NCBI GenBank assembly: GCA_021828635.1
Contig: JAJZEJ010000682.1
Location: 1 to 10,011, forward strand
Origin: Chloroflexota bacterium
Lineage (GTDB): Bacteria; Chloroflexota; Ktedonobacteria; Ktedonobacterales; Ktedonobacteraceae
Length of the DNA stretch: 10,011 bases
Direction of reading: 5' to 3'
The notes under the pieces: generated by a model
What the model saw: only the letters and a program-made list of their open reading frames with translations
Database searches by the model: none
Told to the model about the DNA's origin: nothing
Program-made: the position numbers and the translations under genes
Shown: positions 1 through 5,582 of the stretch, piece by piece
Layout of the letters: each line of letters starts with the position of its first letter
Numbering within the stretch: the stretch's first letter is position 1

Positions 1-1
1 A

Positions 2-589
2 CGCAAGGCGCTCGGGGAGCCATTCGTCATCTCTCAGGGTAGCACCTACAGTCTCCATCTGACCTCGTTTGATGGCGATAGCCTGGAGTATGATGTTGCA
101 TCCTTCAAAGAACATTACAGTCAGGCAAAGCAATTCCTGGCGTGTCAGAATGATCTGGAGGCCAAAACATCGCTGCTCGCTATGATCAAACTCTATCAAG
201 GTGATTATGTCCAACCTTTCTACAACGATTGGTGTACCTTCCGCCGTGACGAATTGCGCAGAGGCTATCTGGAAGCGCGTAGCCACCTCGCACACATTGC
301 CTGGAGGCAAGAAACATTTGATGAGAGCGCGATTCACTGGCAATATATGTTAGAGATGGACAATTGGATAGAAGAGGCACATTACGGTCTTATGCGCTAC
401 TACATGCGCACAGGGAAAAGAGGGTTGGCACTCCGTCAGTACCAGCGTTGTGTAGAAACCTTGCAGCAAGAGTTGAGAGCTGAGCCAGGGCAGGCTATCC
501 AGAATTTTTATCAGCGCATTATCAGCACATCTCCCACGGAAGCAGCGAAGAAAAGTAGGCAGGGCGACCGCAAAGGTACGCCCCTATAA
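2..589 (+). CDS. BTAD-domain transcriptional regulator, C-terminal part (partial, cut at window start)
   Basis: An open frame runs from base 2 to the TAA at 587-589 without a stop, so the gene begins upstream; Met 182 is internal. About 195 residues are visible. The helical, TPR-like stretch from roughly base 110 onward has the bacterial transcriptional activation domain pattern. It includes a YQGDYVQPFYNDW segment followed by an R/E-rich helix, repeated helix pairs (HIAWRQETFDESAIHW, ALRQYQRCVETLQQEL) and a 'LRAEPG' element like the LG(I/V)EPS ending of SARP/AfsR BTADs. BTAD proteins are DNA-binding activators, often of antibiotic clusters. The DNA-binding domain should lie upstream but is not visible, so it could be a short SARP or a large AfsR/MalT-like ATPase. 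Its closeness to a type II PKS and to a second BTAD regulator at 2174 suggests a pathway regulator (inference). The last 20 or so residues are charged and unlike the domain. Confidence 0.82.
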   Translation, partial: RKALGEPFVISQGSTYSLHLTSFDGDSLEYDVASFKEHYSQAKQFLACQNDLEAKTSLLAMIKLYQGDYVQPFYNDWCTFRRDELRRGYLEARSHLAHIAWRQETFDESAIHWQYMLEMDNWIEEAHYGLMRYYMRTGKRGLALRQYQRCVETLQQELRAEPGQAIQNFYQRIISTSPTEAAKKSRQGDRKGTPL

Positions 590-783
590 TGATCCGATGC
601 CGCTCTCTCACCCATTTCTCATTGTAGAGTACCCTGTGCGAGGTCGCCTTGCCCACTTACCAGACTCGTCAGCAACCGGAAAAGCAAGCAGCATAAAGTG
701 AAGAGAGTAGATTCGACGAAAGGAGAGGGCAGCACCTATCCAAAAGCAGTGTAGATGCCTGGATTTTGTGCTGCCGAGGGCTG

Positions 784-1404
784 ATGAGCGAAAACAATAT
801 GTTTGGAGAAATGTTTGATAAGCTTGCTATTGCTGATCTCATTCAGTTTGAGCGGCTCTATAGGGATCAGCAACAATGGGAGCGGTTGCGCACCATGTAT
901 CATCCCGATTCCTTCATCCGGCTTGGCTGGTTCATGGGTACGGGAGATGAGTACGTCGAGGCTTCTCGCCGTCTGGAAGCCAGGAAAAAAAGCTGGCATA
1001 TCACGCACCTGACCACGCCAACGCTGGTGCAGGTACAGAAAGATCGCGCCATTGCGGAAACCAACACGCTCATTATTCGACGTTCGCCCCTGGAGGGTGT
1101 GCTGGCTGATGCCACTATCTATTGTCATCTCTATTCACGTGTTGAAAGGCGTGATAGCATTTGGCGTATTTTGACGCTCGATGTGATTTATGAAAAGGAT
1201 ACAGTGCTGCCGGTTGACTCAACTGCCCACCTTGAACTCAATCAGGAGGTGCTAGAGCATAGCCCCGCTGCCTATCGCTTCACAGCCTACAATTTGAGCA
1301 AGATTGGCTACTCCGCCCGGCCTGACGATTTATACGCGACCGACCATCCTGAGCGCGTAGCCCAACTGTTTAAGGAGGCCGAAGACTGGCTTTACCAGCA
1401 ATAG
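784..1404 (+). CDS. NTF2/SnoaL-like family protein
   Basis: This 206-residue protein has the look of the nuclear transport factor 2-like (SnoaL-like) fold. It has an N-terminal helix (residues 13-45, LAIADLIQFERLYRDQQQWE), then a 'MYHPDSFIRLGWFMG' turn, then beta strands ending at 'WRILTLDVIYEKD' (127-139). SnoaL-type proteins include polyketide cyclases, hydratases and oxygenases, but the fold is used for many reactions and I cannot assign one. The C-terminal 65 residues (142-206) extend beyond the usual core. I chose ATG 784; the frame is open back to a TTG at 766, and in-frame ATGs at 799 and 811 are also possible. GAGGG lies only 3 bases before 784, so the start is uncertain. The LysW-like gene follows after 31 bases and a terminator after that, so the two are probably co-transcribed. 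A role in tailoring the polyketide is inferred from context only. Confidence 0.75.
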   Translation: MSENNMFGEMFDKLAIADLIQFERLYRDQQQWERLRTMYHPDSFIRLGWFMGTGDEYVEASRRLEARKKSWHITHLTTPTLVQVQKDRAIAETNTLIIRRSPLEGVLADATIYCHLYSRVERRDSIWRILTLDVIYEKDTVLPVDSTAHLELNQEVLEHSPAAYRFTAYNLSKIGYSARPDDLYATDHPERVAQLFKEAEDWLYQQ

Positions 1405-1435
1405 CCAGCAAAAATGTTGCAAAGGAGCCTTTCGT

Positions 1436-1603
1436 ATGTTGCAGTGTCCTGAATGTGCTTCGCATATTCATGTTATCGAACAAGTAGAGGTGGGCAAAGT
1501 CGTCCTCTGCCCTTGCTGCCAGACACCTCTGGAAGTGACTGATCAGAATCCTGTAAAGCTTATGCTCGTGCCAGAACTTGTGGAAGGTGATTGGGCGGAC
1601 TAG
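1436..1603 (+). CDS. LysW-like zinc-ribbon amino-group carrier protein homologue
   Basis: This is a 55-residue protein starting at ATG 1436, 10 bases after an AAAGGAG-type ribosome site near 1420, and ending with TAG at 1601-1603. Two cysteine pairs, CPEC (4-7) and CPCC (25-28), form a zinc ribbon. The spacing, the 'GKVVLC' strand, the 'PLEV' strand, an N-P-V-K-L segment and an acidic tail with DW match LysW, for example Thermus LysW: CPEC, ELVVC, CGAELEV, DPLRL, EDWGE. LysW carries intermediates of lysine or arginine synthesis on the gamma-carboxyl of its C-terminal Glu; LysW-like carriers also occur in natural-product pathways. Here the last residues are EGDWAD, so the terminal residue is Asp. 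No LysX-type ligase or other LysW partner gene is seen in the window. Either it serves a ligase elsewhere, or it is a zinc-ribbon relative without carrier function. Confidence 0.8.
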   Translation: MLQCPECASHIHVIEQVEVGKVVLCPCCQTPLEVTDQNPVKLMLVPELVEGDWAD

Positions 1604-1659
1604 TAGAGGTGTGATTTATTCCACCCCATAGCATAGTAGCGTTTCAAGGATGATGTGAA

Positions 1660-1692
1660 GCATGGCACTCACAATGGGTGCCATGCGTTTTT
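1660..1692 (+). terminator. Rho-independent terminator after the LysW-like gene
   Basis: A perfect 9-bp stem (GCATGGCAC at 1660-1668 pairs with GTGCCATGC at 1678-1686) with a 9-base loop is followed by G and five T (1688-1692). It lies 57 bases after the stop of the LysW-like gene and closes the 784-1603 unit, separating it from the regulator unit at 1955. Confidence 0.9.
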
Positions 1693-1954
1693 ACATTTCC
1701 TGCACGAATTTTTCGCCTTAACTGAATGCCGACGAGATGAGGTCTAACCATCGTTCATTATAGGGTGATCTCTCGCGGTTGCCTTGTTTGCTAATGAGTT
1801 TAGCGAAGGAAACGCGAAGAAACTTTCATACGTGCGAAGGATGTGTAAAGAAGGCTTTGGTATGCTTGTGGCAACGAAGACAGTGTTCTTTGTGCTACCG
1901 CTTGAAGATGAGACACAGTAGCCAACATGTGAACACTACAAAGAACAGGTAGAA
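1693..1954. other. Intergenic spacer without a recognised gene
   Basis: Together with the terminator, the stretch between 1604 and 1954 holds no convincing coding region on either strand. It must contain the promoter for the small protein and SARP at 1955-3013, but I could not pick a -35/-10 pair with confidence. The only structure seen is the inverted repeat 1884-1893/1938-1947, listed separately. Confidence 0.6.
1884..1947. repeat. Inverted repeat upstream of the NHLP-like gene
   Basis: TGTTCTTTGT (1884-1893) and ACAAAGAACA (1938-1947) are perfect 10-bp inverted arms separated by 44 bases. The right arm ends 7 bases before ATG 1955 and so covers the ribosome-binding region. It could be an operator pair bound by a dimeric regulator, or an mRNA stem that masks translation start. 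Ten base pairs can arise by chance at this distance, so its role is unproven. Confidence 0.45.
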
Positions 1955-2167
1955 ATGATGAGCTGGAAAACAATTAATGCTATTCTGGGACGTGCTGCCG
2001 TCGATGCTGCTTTTTGCCAAGAACTATTGAAGAATCCGCTGGCAACCGTCAAGCAGCAGAAATTTATGCTTACCAGAGAGGAAGAGGAGAAGCTCAGCTG
2101 TATATCCGCTCAGAGTCTCACGGAGTTTAGTCAGCAGATTTTGATCGTGTTTGAGCGAAAGGAGTAA
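1955..2167 (+). CDS. Small NHLP-clan / Os1348-like protein
   Basis: This is a 70-residue protein with two adjacent in-frame ATGs (1955 and 1958); the true start may be either. The sequence resembles the leader-like small proteins grouped as Os1348 / Franean1_4349-type (NHLP clan): 'WKTINAILGRAAVDAAFCQELLKNP', then a 'LTREEEEKLSCISAQSLTEFSQQIL' segment. This helical pattern of 'lgrA-D-F-q-LL-NP' followed by 'LT-eE' and a final amphipathic helix is shared with RiPP precursor leaders. No obvious core peptide (Cys/Ser/Thr-rich tail or GG cleavage site) follows, because the protein stops after ERKE. The SARP gene starts 6 bases after its stop and the SARP ribosome site lies inside its last codons, so the two are probably translationally coupled. 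It may work with the regulator rather than be a RiPP (inference). Confidence 0.7.
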   Translation: MMSWKTINAILGRAAVDAAFCQELLKNPLATVKQQKFMLTREEEEKLSCISAQSLTEFSQQILIVFERKE

Positions 2168-2173
2168 TAAGTC

Positions 2174-3013
2174 ATGCCCACATCAGTAAAACAGGAAAAC
2201 GCCGCCGTTGTTGTTCATGCGCAGCCCCAGGTGTCTGCCGTCCTCTATAAAGTATATTTTTTTGGGCCATTTCGCGTTTTGTGCGATAATCGGCCATTAG
2301 GAGAGCCAGTCTGGCGCAGAAATAAAGCGAAAACGCTCTTGAAATGGTTCTTGCTCAATGAGAGCAGAATGTTCTCGGCGGATCAATTAATGAAAAACTT
2401 CTGGCCAGACGTTCCCAAAGCGTCAGCCGAACGTAGTTTTCACGTTGCTATCCACTATCTGCGGCACCTGCTTGAGCCTGCTCTTCCACGTCGTCAGGAG
2501 TCCAGCTACATTCGTCGCAATAAAGATAACTTCTACTGGTTTGAGCCTGCTGGCAACTGGTGGGCCGATATATTCGATATTCAGCATCTCTATTCAGAAG
2601 CCAAAGTAGCGGAACAGCGTGCTGAGTTGAGCGTTGCTATGCTACACTATCGCCAGATTGCCGAGTATTGTAACCTGGGATTTCTGCACGAAGATACCTA
2701 TGAAGACATCTTTGCACCTTATCGCCGTCATTATGAGCGCATCTATGCCGAGGTGCTGGAGCGCCTGATACAGCTTTACACGCAGGCTGAGTTGATTGGT
2801 GAGGTGTTGACTTATGCCCATCATGCACTCATGGCCGATCCATACTGCGAACCGGCCATGAAAGCCATTGCCCATGCTTACTTTCTTCAAGGCAATACTG
2901 CTGGTGCTATACGCCAGTTAGATTCTTTTCAGGCTTTTCTGCGCGAAGACTTGGGTATAGAACCAAGCGAGGATATCCTTTTCCTGCGCAAGAATATTGC
3001 TAAGCTCGAATAG
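2174..3013 (+). CDS. SARP-family transcriptional activator (winged helix + BTAD)
   Basis: This 279-residue protein has the short SARP layout. An OmpR/PhoB-like winged-helix domain lies at about residues 26-105 (VYFFGPFRVLCDNRPL, then RRNKAKTLLKWFLL, FSADQLMKNFWPD and AERSFHVAIHYLRHLLEP). A bacterial transcriptional activation domain lies at about 125-275, ending with 'LREDLGIEPSED'. SARPs such as ActII-ORF4 and DnrI activate type II PKS operons by binding direct repeats 11 bp apart next to the -10 box. AAGGAG at 2159-2164 sits 9 bases before ATG 2174 and overlaps the end of the upstream small gene. No nucleotide-binding or sensor domain is present, so activity is probably set by expression level. 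The best target candidate in this window is the 5583-5600 repeat before the KS-alpha gene. The stop is only 11 bases from the convergent kinase-like gene. Confidence 0.9.
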   Translation: MPTSVKQENAAVVVHAQPQVSAVLYKVYFFGPFRVLCDNRPLGEPVWRRNKAKTLLKWFLLNESRMFSADQLMKNFWPDVPKASAERSFHVAIHYLRHLLEPALPRRQESSYIRRNKDNFYWFEPAGNWWADIFDIQHLYSEAKVAEQRAELSVAMLHYRQIAEYCNLGFLHEDTYEDIFAPYRRHYERIYAEVLERLIQLYTQAELIGEVLTYAHHALMADPYCEPAMKAIAHAYFLQGNTAGAIRQLDSFQAFLREDLGIEPSEDILFLRKNIAKLE

Positions 3014-3024
3014 TTAAGGATGTC

Positions 3025-3780
3025 CTACTGGCCTACTGGCCTGCTGTCGAGTAGATAGCTTTCCTGATTCTCAAGCGCCAGAGACAGGCCCCGGCTATCA
3101 TCCAGGGAATATGCGGCAGAGGCGCTCTGTGTAAACACCCGGTAGATAAATGCAACCTGGTCATCCAGGGCGGCGGTATCATTATTGATGACGAGATTGT
3201 AGAGAAGAGGAGCATCAATATCACGACGAAATTGAGACCAGAGATAATATGCCTGGCTTCGATCCTTCTTCCGCACATGCTCCCTAGCTTGTTCTATATC
3301 GCATTGCTCACTCTGCATGACGCGCTGCACTCGTCGTGTGAAAGGGGCTGTCACTCGGATATGAAACACGTTAGGTTGATGTGCGAGTAACACTTGCGCT
3401 CCATGACCAACGATGACGACATTCCCTGCACGCGCTATCCTCTCAACGATGCACGGTAACATCTCATGATAGAGGCGCTGCTGCCTGAGCGGCCAGAGGG
3501 GAACAGCGCATTGGCGTGACCATGCCTCCACCGCTTCCGGGACTGAAAATTGCAACGAGAGTAGGATGCGATCAAGTAGGCTATACTTGTGTTCGTCGTA
3601 AAACATTGCCTCCTCTTCTGTCATCGCTATCGCCTGCGCGGTCTGCGTGACAATAGCGTAGTCGATCAACTGCCAGTCCAATATGGCGGCAAGCTTCGCT
3701 GCGATCTTGTGACCATCGCTGCCACATTGCGACGTGATGGTAATCACGTTTCTTACCGAGATATCTGTTTGCTCATTCAC
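3025..3780 (-). CDS. Cytidylate kinase-like family protein
   Basis: This is a 251-residue protein from a GTG start at 3780. The frame is open back to 3957, but the upstream part runs through the inverted repeat and overlaps the DUF1772 gene, while AGGAG at 3788-3792 lies 7 bases before the GTG. It matches the cytidylate-kinase-like family (AAK-like P-loop proteins): an N-terminal strand 'NVITITSQ', a glycine-rich loop 'CGSDGHK' (19-25) in the family's GSxG position, a 'WQLIDYAI' segment, a 'IARAGNVVIVGHGAQVLL' strand-loop, and an Arg-rich lid region 'RRVQRVMQ...HVRKKDRSQAYYLW'. The phosphate acceptor is unknown; family members are widespread and mostly uncharacterised. It is last in the minus-strand series and convergent with the SARP. 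Its place in a polyketide cluster could mean substrate phosphorylation, self-resistance, or simply a neighbouring gene. Confidence 0.82.
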   Translation of the reverse strand: MNEQTDISVRNVITITSQCGSDGHKIAAKLAAILDWQLIDYAIVTQTAQAIAMTEEEAMFYDEHKYSLLDRILLSLQFSVPEAVEAWSRQCAVPLWPLRQQRLYHEMLPCIVERIARAGNVVIVGHGAQVLLAHQPNVFHIRVTAPFTRRVQRVMQSEQCDIEQAREHVRKKDRSQAYYLWSQFRRDIDAPLLYNLVINNDTAALDDQVAFIYRVFTQSASAAYSLDDSRGLSLALENQESYLLDSRPVGQ

Positions 3781-3787
3781 AGAATCG

Positions 3788-3792
3788 CTCCT
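3788..3792 (-). promoter_or_regulatory. Ribosome binding site that sets the GTG start of the kinase-like gene
   Basis: On the minus strand AGGAG lies 7 bases before GTG 3780. It favours this start over the longer open frame reaching 3957, whose extra residues would read through the hairpin and into the neighbouring gene. Confidence 0.7.
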
Positions 3793-3805
3793 CTCAATAC
3801 GCAGG

Positions 3806-3858
3806 GATAAGAGAAACCAGGAATCGCCACACAAAGCTGACTCCTGGTTTCTCTTATC
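3806..3858. repeat. Long inverted repeat (hairpin) between the DUF1772 and kinase-like genes
   Basis: Arms 3806-3825 and 3839-3858 pair over 20 positions with one mismatch; the outer 17 are perfect (GATAAGAGAAACCAGGA against its complement). The loop is 13 bases. In minus-strand RNA the mismatch becomes a G-U pair. It starts 11 bases after the DUF1772 stop and ends 25 bases before the kinase GTG. No T-run follows on either strand, so it is not a standard intrinsic terminator. It may be an mRNA processing or stabilising hairpin, a weak attenuator, a protein site, or a copy of a dispersed palindromic element. Confidence 0.85.
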
Positions 3859-3869
3859 AAAGAGCATCA

Positions 3870-4328
3870 TCATATTCTTGTCAATACGACGGGTAGCAGC
3901 AGGGCTATCAGACCAATAAAGGCCATCACAGTGCGAACGCGATGGCCCATAATCCACCTGGCTCTCATTTCAGAGAGATGTTCAAGCTGTTTATCTGGCT
4001 GCCAGGTGCGTATACGTCGGTTGAGTGGCCCATGCACCAGGATAGAAATGAGCGCCACACTGGCGATACAGGCGATGCCGATAATTCTGCTGATTAACTG
4101 CCAGCTTGATTGGGTAAACCAGAGTTCGCCCAGAGCTAACAGGACAGTCGAGAACGTCAGTAGAGGCATGTAGGGGTCGCTATAACGATCCAGCACATGA
4201 TGAAATTCAGCATAGCGTCCGGTGCTGAGTGTCATAAATGTGGGTACGACGGCCATGTTCACGAAGAACAGACCGCCAACCAGCAATCCCAACGTAATGA
4301 AATTCAACAGGATGAGGGTGTAATACAT
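3870..4328 (-). CDS. DUF1772 / anthrone oxygenase-like membrane protein
   Basis: This 152-residue protein starts at ATG 4328, with GAAGGA just upstream (a short 3-base gap). A GTG at 4355 would add nine residues and has no better ribosome site. Four hydrophobic segments are visible (about 4-26, 53-71, 79-99 and 133-149). The loop between segments 3 and 4 holds the family pattern 'GPLNRRIRTWQ' and 'RARWIMGHRVRT' with conserved N, W, R and H. This is the DUF1772 family, now called anthrone oxygenase after the fungal HypC-like proteins that oxidise anthrones to anthraquinones in aflatoxin-type pathways. Next to a type II PKS this suggests cofactor-independent oxidation of an aromatic intermediate at the membrane (inference). 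A 104-base gap separates it from the cyclase gene upstream, so it may have its own promoter. Confidence 0.82.
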   Translation of the reverse strand: MYYTLILLNFITLGLLVGGLFFVNMAVVPTFMTLSTGRYAEFHHVLDRYSDPYMPLLTFSTVLLALGELWFTQSSWQLISRIIGIACIASVALISILVHGPLNRRIRTWQPDKQLEHLSEMRARWIMGHRVRTVMAFIGLIALLLPVVLTRI

Positions 4329-4340
4329 ACGTCCTTCTCT

Positions 4341-4379
4341 TGTGTGTTCACACACGGCTCACACGTGCTTATGTGTGTT
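4341..4379. repeat. TG/CA-rich repeat cluster before the DUF1772 gene
   Basis: TGTGTGTT occurs at 4341-4348 and again at 4372-4379, a 31-base period or about three helical turns. The first copy is also half of a small palindrome, TGTGTG-TT-CACACA (4341-4354). This lies in the 104-base gap upstream of the DUF1772 gene, where a promoter or operator would be expected. The low-complexity character makes chance likely, so operator function is only a possibility. Confidence 0.35.
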
Positions 4380-4432
4380 ATCTCTAAGTCTTCGCGCCCG
4401 GAAAATGGAAGAGACGCTCAGGATGTACACGT

Positions 4433-5215
4433 CTAGGCTGCGTTATCCCACTGATAAATCTGCTTTGCCATCGGCGGCAGATCAGGATAGATGAGAGAAA
4501 CATACTGGTCGAGTTCCTCCTTTACGTCCTGAAACAGGGGATTCTGAGCATACTCTTTAAGAATCGTTGAGAGAGAAGCCTGAGCCTCGACAAAATGCAC
4601 ATAGATGTCACCCTGTGTCCAGACATGGCGAGATTTGACGCCGATGCGGCGCGGAAGGTCTGTTTCGTCAGAACGGGTAAATGCCTCCACGATCTTCTCC
4701 TCGCTCCCTGGTTTATAGGTACCGACGATGATGCCGCGAAACACCGCTTCAGACTGTTGCGTGGTTCCACATTGCTCTTCTACCCGCTCTTTAATCACTT
4801 TTTGCTGAATCCGTGTCTGATTATTGAGGTGTTGCTCCGCATCCTGTTCGCTGAAAGGAGCCTCCGGCTTCATTGTGAACTCCTGCTCCCAGGTCATAAT
4901 AGTGTCGCTATCACCGATACTGTCATACCACCAGCGGATGGTCATATGTTTGAATGGGCCGGAAGAGGGATTGCGCTCGGAGTAAGTAGAAGTATGCCTG
5001 GCATCTGTCCGGCGTGTGGATACCCAGCTCCACTGCGTTCCTGTTTCATCTGGATGAGTTGTCAGTCGGAAGGTCACGCTGTCCTTCGTCTCTTCCAGCA
5101 CCTCGCTACTGGCATATTCAGTGAAGAGATCCGGCCAAGTGCGCACATTGTTGGTGAGCTTGAAAACCTCTTCGAGCGGTGCATGGATGAGAACGGCATT
5201 ACGAATATAGCCCAT
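4433..5215 (-). CDS. Fused polyketide aromatase/cyclase (TcmN-type SRPBCC) and TcmI-family cyclase
   Basis: This 260-residue protein has two recognisable domains. Residues 1-147 match the aromatase/cyclase (SRPBCC, Bet v 1-like) family of TcmN and WhiE-ORFVI: 'HAPLEEVFKLTNNVRTWPDLFTEY', 'FRLTTHPDE', 'WSWVSTRR' and 'WEQEFTMKPEAPF'. Tyr34 and Arg68 align with TcmN Tyr35 and Arg69 of the ring-forming pocket. After a short linker (148-157), residues 158-258 match the TcmI-type polyketide cyclase family (ferredoxin-like fold): 'DETDLPRRIGVKSR', 'DIYVHFVEA', 'NPLFQDVKEELDQYVSLIYP' and a C-terminal 'YQW'. In actinobacteria these are usually separate proteins. The first domain would direct first-ring cyclisation and aromatisation, the second a later ring closure. 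GGAGGAAA upstream supports ATG 5215. It lies 16 bases downstream of the ACP gene, so the two are co-transcribed. Confidence 0.93.
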   Translation of the reverse strand: MGYIRNAVLIHAPLEEVFKLTNNVRTWPDLFTEYASSEVLEETKDSVTFRLTTHPDETGTQWSWVSTRRTDARHTSTYSERNPSSGPFKHMTIRWWYDSIGDSDTIMTWEQEFTMKPEAPFSEQDAEQHLNNQTRIQQKVIKERVEEQCGTTQQSEAVFRGIIVGTYKPGSEEKIVEAFTRSDETDLPRRIGVKSRHVWTQGDIYVHFVEAQASLSTILKEYAQNPLFQDVKEELDQYVSLIYPDLPPMAKQIYQWDNAA

Positions 5216-5231
5216 GAAATTTCCTCCTCAA

Positions 5232-5474
5232 TTACGCCTCAATGGTGTTGACGAACGTTACAAGGTCTTGCACATTTTTTGTGATTAACGCCTCTTCATG
5301 CGGAATATAGATGCCGAGTTGATGGCCCAGGCTGGTGCAAATCTCTGTTAGTCCCAGCGACTCGACGCCTATCTCTTCCCAGGAGGCAGTGGCGATGTTG
5401 GGCGTATCCAGTGGCACTCCAACTTTGGTATGCAAAATACCAATCATACTGTGAACAGTACAATGCGCTGCCAT
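5232..5474 (-). CDS. Acyl carrier protein of the type II PKS
   Basis: This 80-residue protein starts at ATG 5474, 8 bases after GGAGG on the minus strand; longer in-frame starts (to 5525) lack a comparable ribosome site. Length and helical layout fit a discrete ACP. The phosphopantetheine attachment serine is Ser39 in 'IGVESLGLTEI'; the family motif is usually G-x-D-S-L, so Asp is replaced by Glu38. The chain would be carried as a thioester on Ser39 and elongated by KS-alpha/CLF. In canonical actinobacterial clusters the ACP gene directly follows KS-beta. Here it is the first gene of the divergent minus-strand series, across a 189-base promoter region from KS-alpha, and is followed by the fused cyclase. 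An ACP from another pathway is unlikely, since it sits between PKS genes. Confidence 0.92.
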   Translation of the reverse strand: MAAHCTVHSMIGILHTKVGVPLDTPNIATASWEEIGVESLGLTEICTSLGHQLGIYIPHEEALITKNVQDLVTFVNTIEA

Positions 5475-5507
5475 ACTTGTAACCTCCTCTCTATATGATA
5501 AAAGTCT

Positions 5508-5526
5508 GTTGATGTACCTGATCAAC
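5508..5526. promoter_or_regulatory. Possible operator palindrome in the divergent promoter region
   Basis: GTTGAT (5508-5513) and ATCAAC (5521-5526) form a perfect 6-bp inverted repeat with a 7-base spacer, 34 bases upstream of the ACP start. Size and symmetry fit a site for a dimeric repressor or activator. It is short, so chance is possible. Confidence 0.35.
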
Positions 5527-5582
5527 TGAATGGAGACTGCTTCGATGATAGGGTAGTCAGATTACAAGCCTCTTATCCTGGA

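Noticed and set aside
736..1128. 130-residue minus-strand open frame over the NTF2-like gene
   Set aside because: It overlaps a gene with better coding character and has no family resemblance.
3025..3040. Tandem 8-bp duplication CTACTGGC at the 3' end of the kinase-like gene
   Set aside because: It is real but very short, at a gene end, and probably slippage without function.
3781..3957. N-terminal extension of the kinase-like protein
   Set aside because: It would include the hairpin and overlap the DUF1772 gene; the GTG at 3780 has a well-placed ribosome site.
4595..5251. 218-residue plus-strand open frame over the fused cyclase and ACP
   Set aside because: It is antisense to genes with clear domains; the cysteine-rich composition looks like a reading shadow.
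5495..5500. TATCAT as a -10 box for the ACP transcript (minus strand)
   Set aside because: Transcription would start inside the ribosome site and no good -35 is seen, so it is not convincing.
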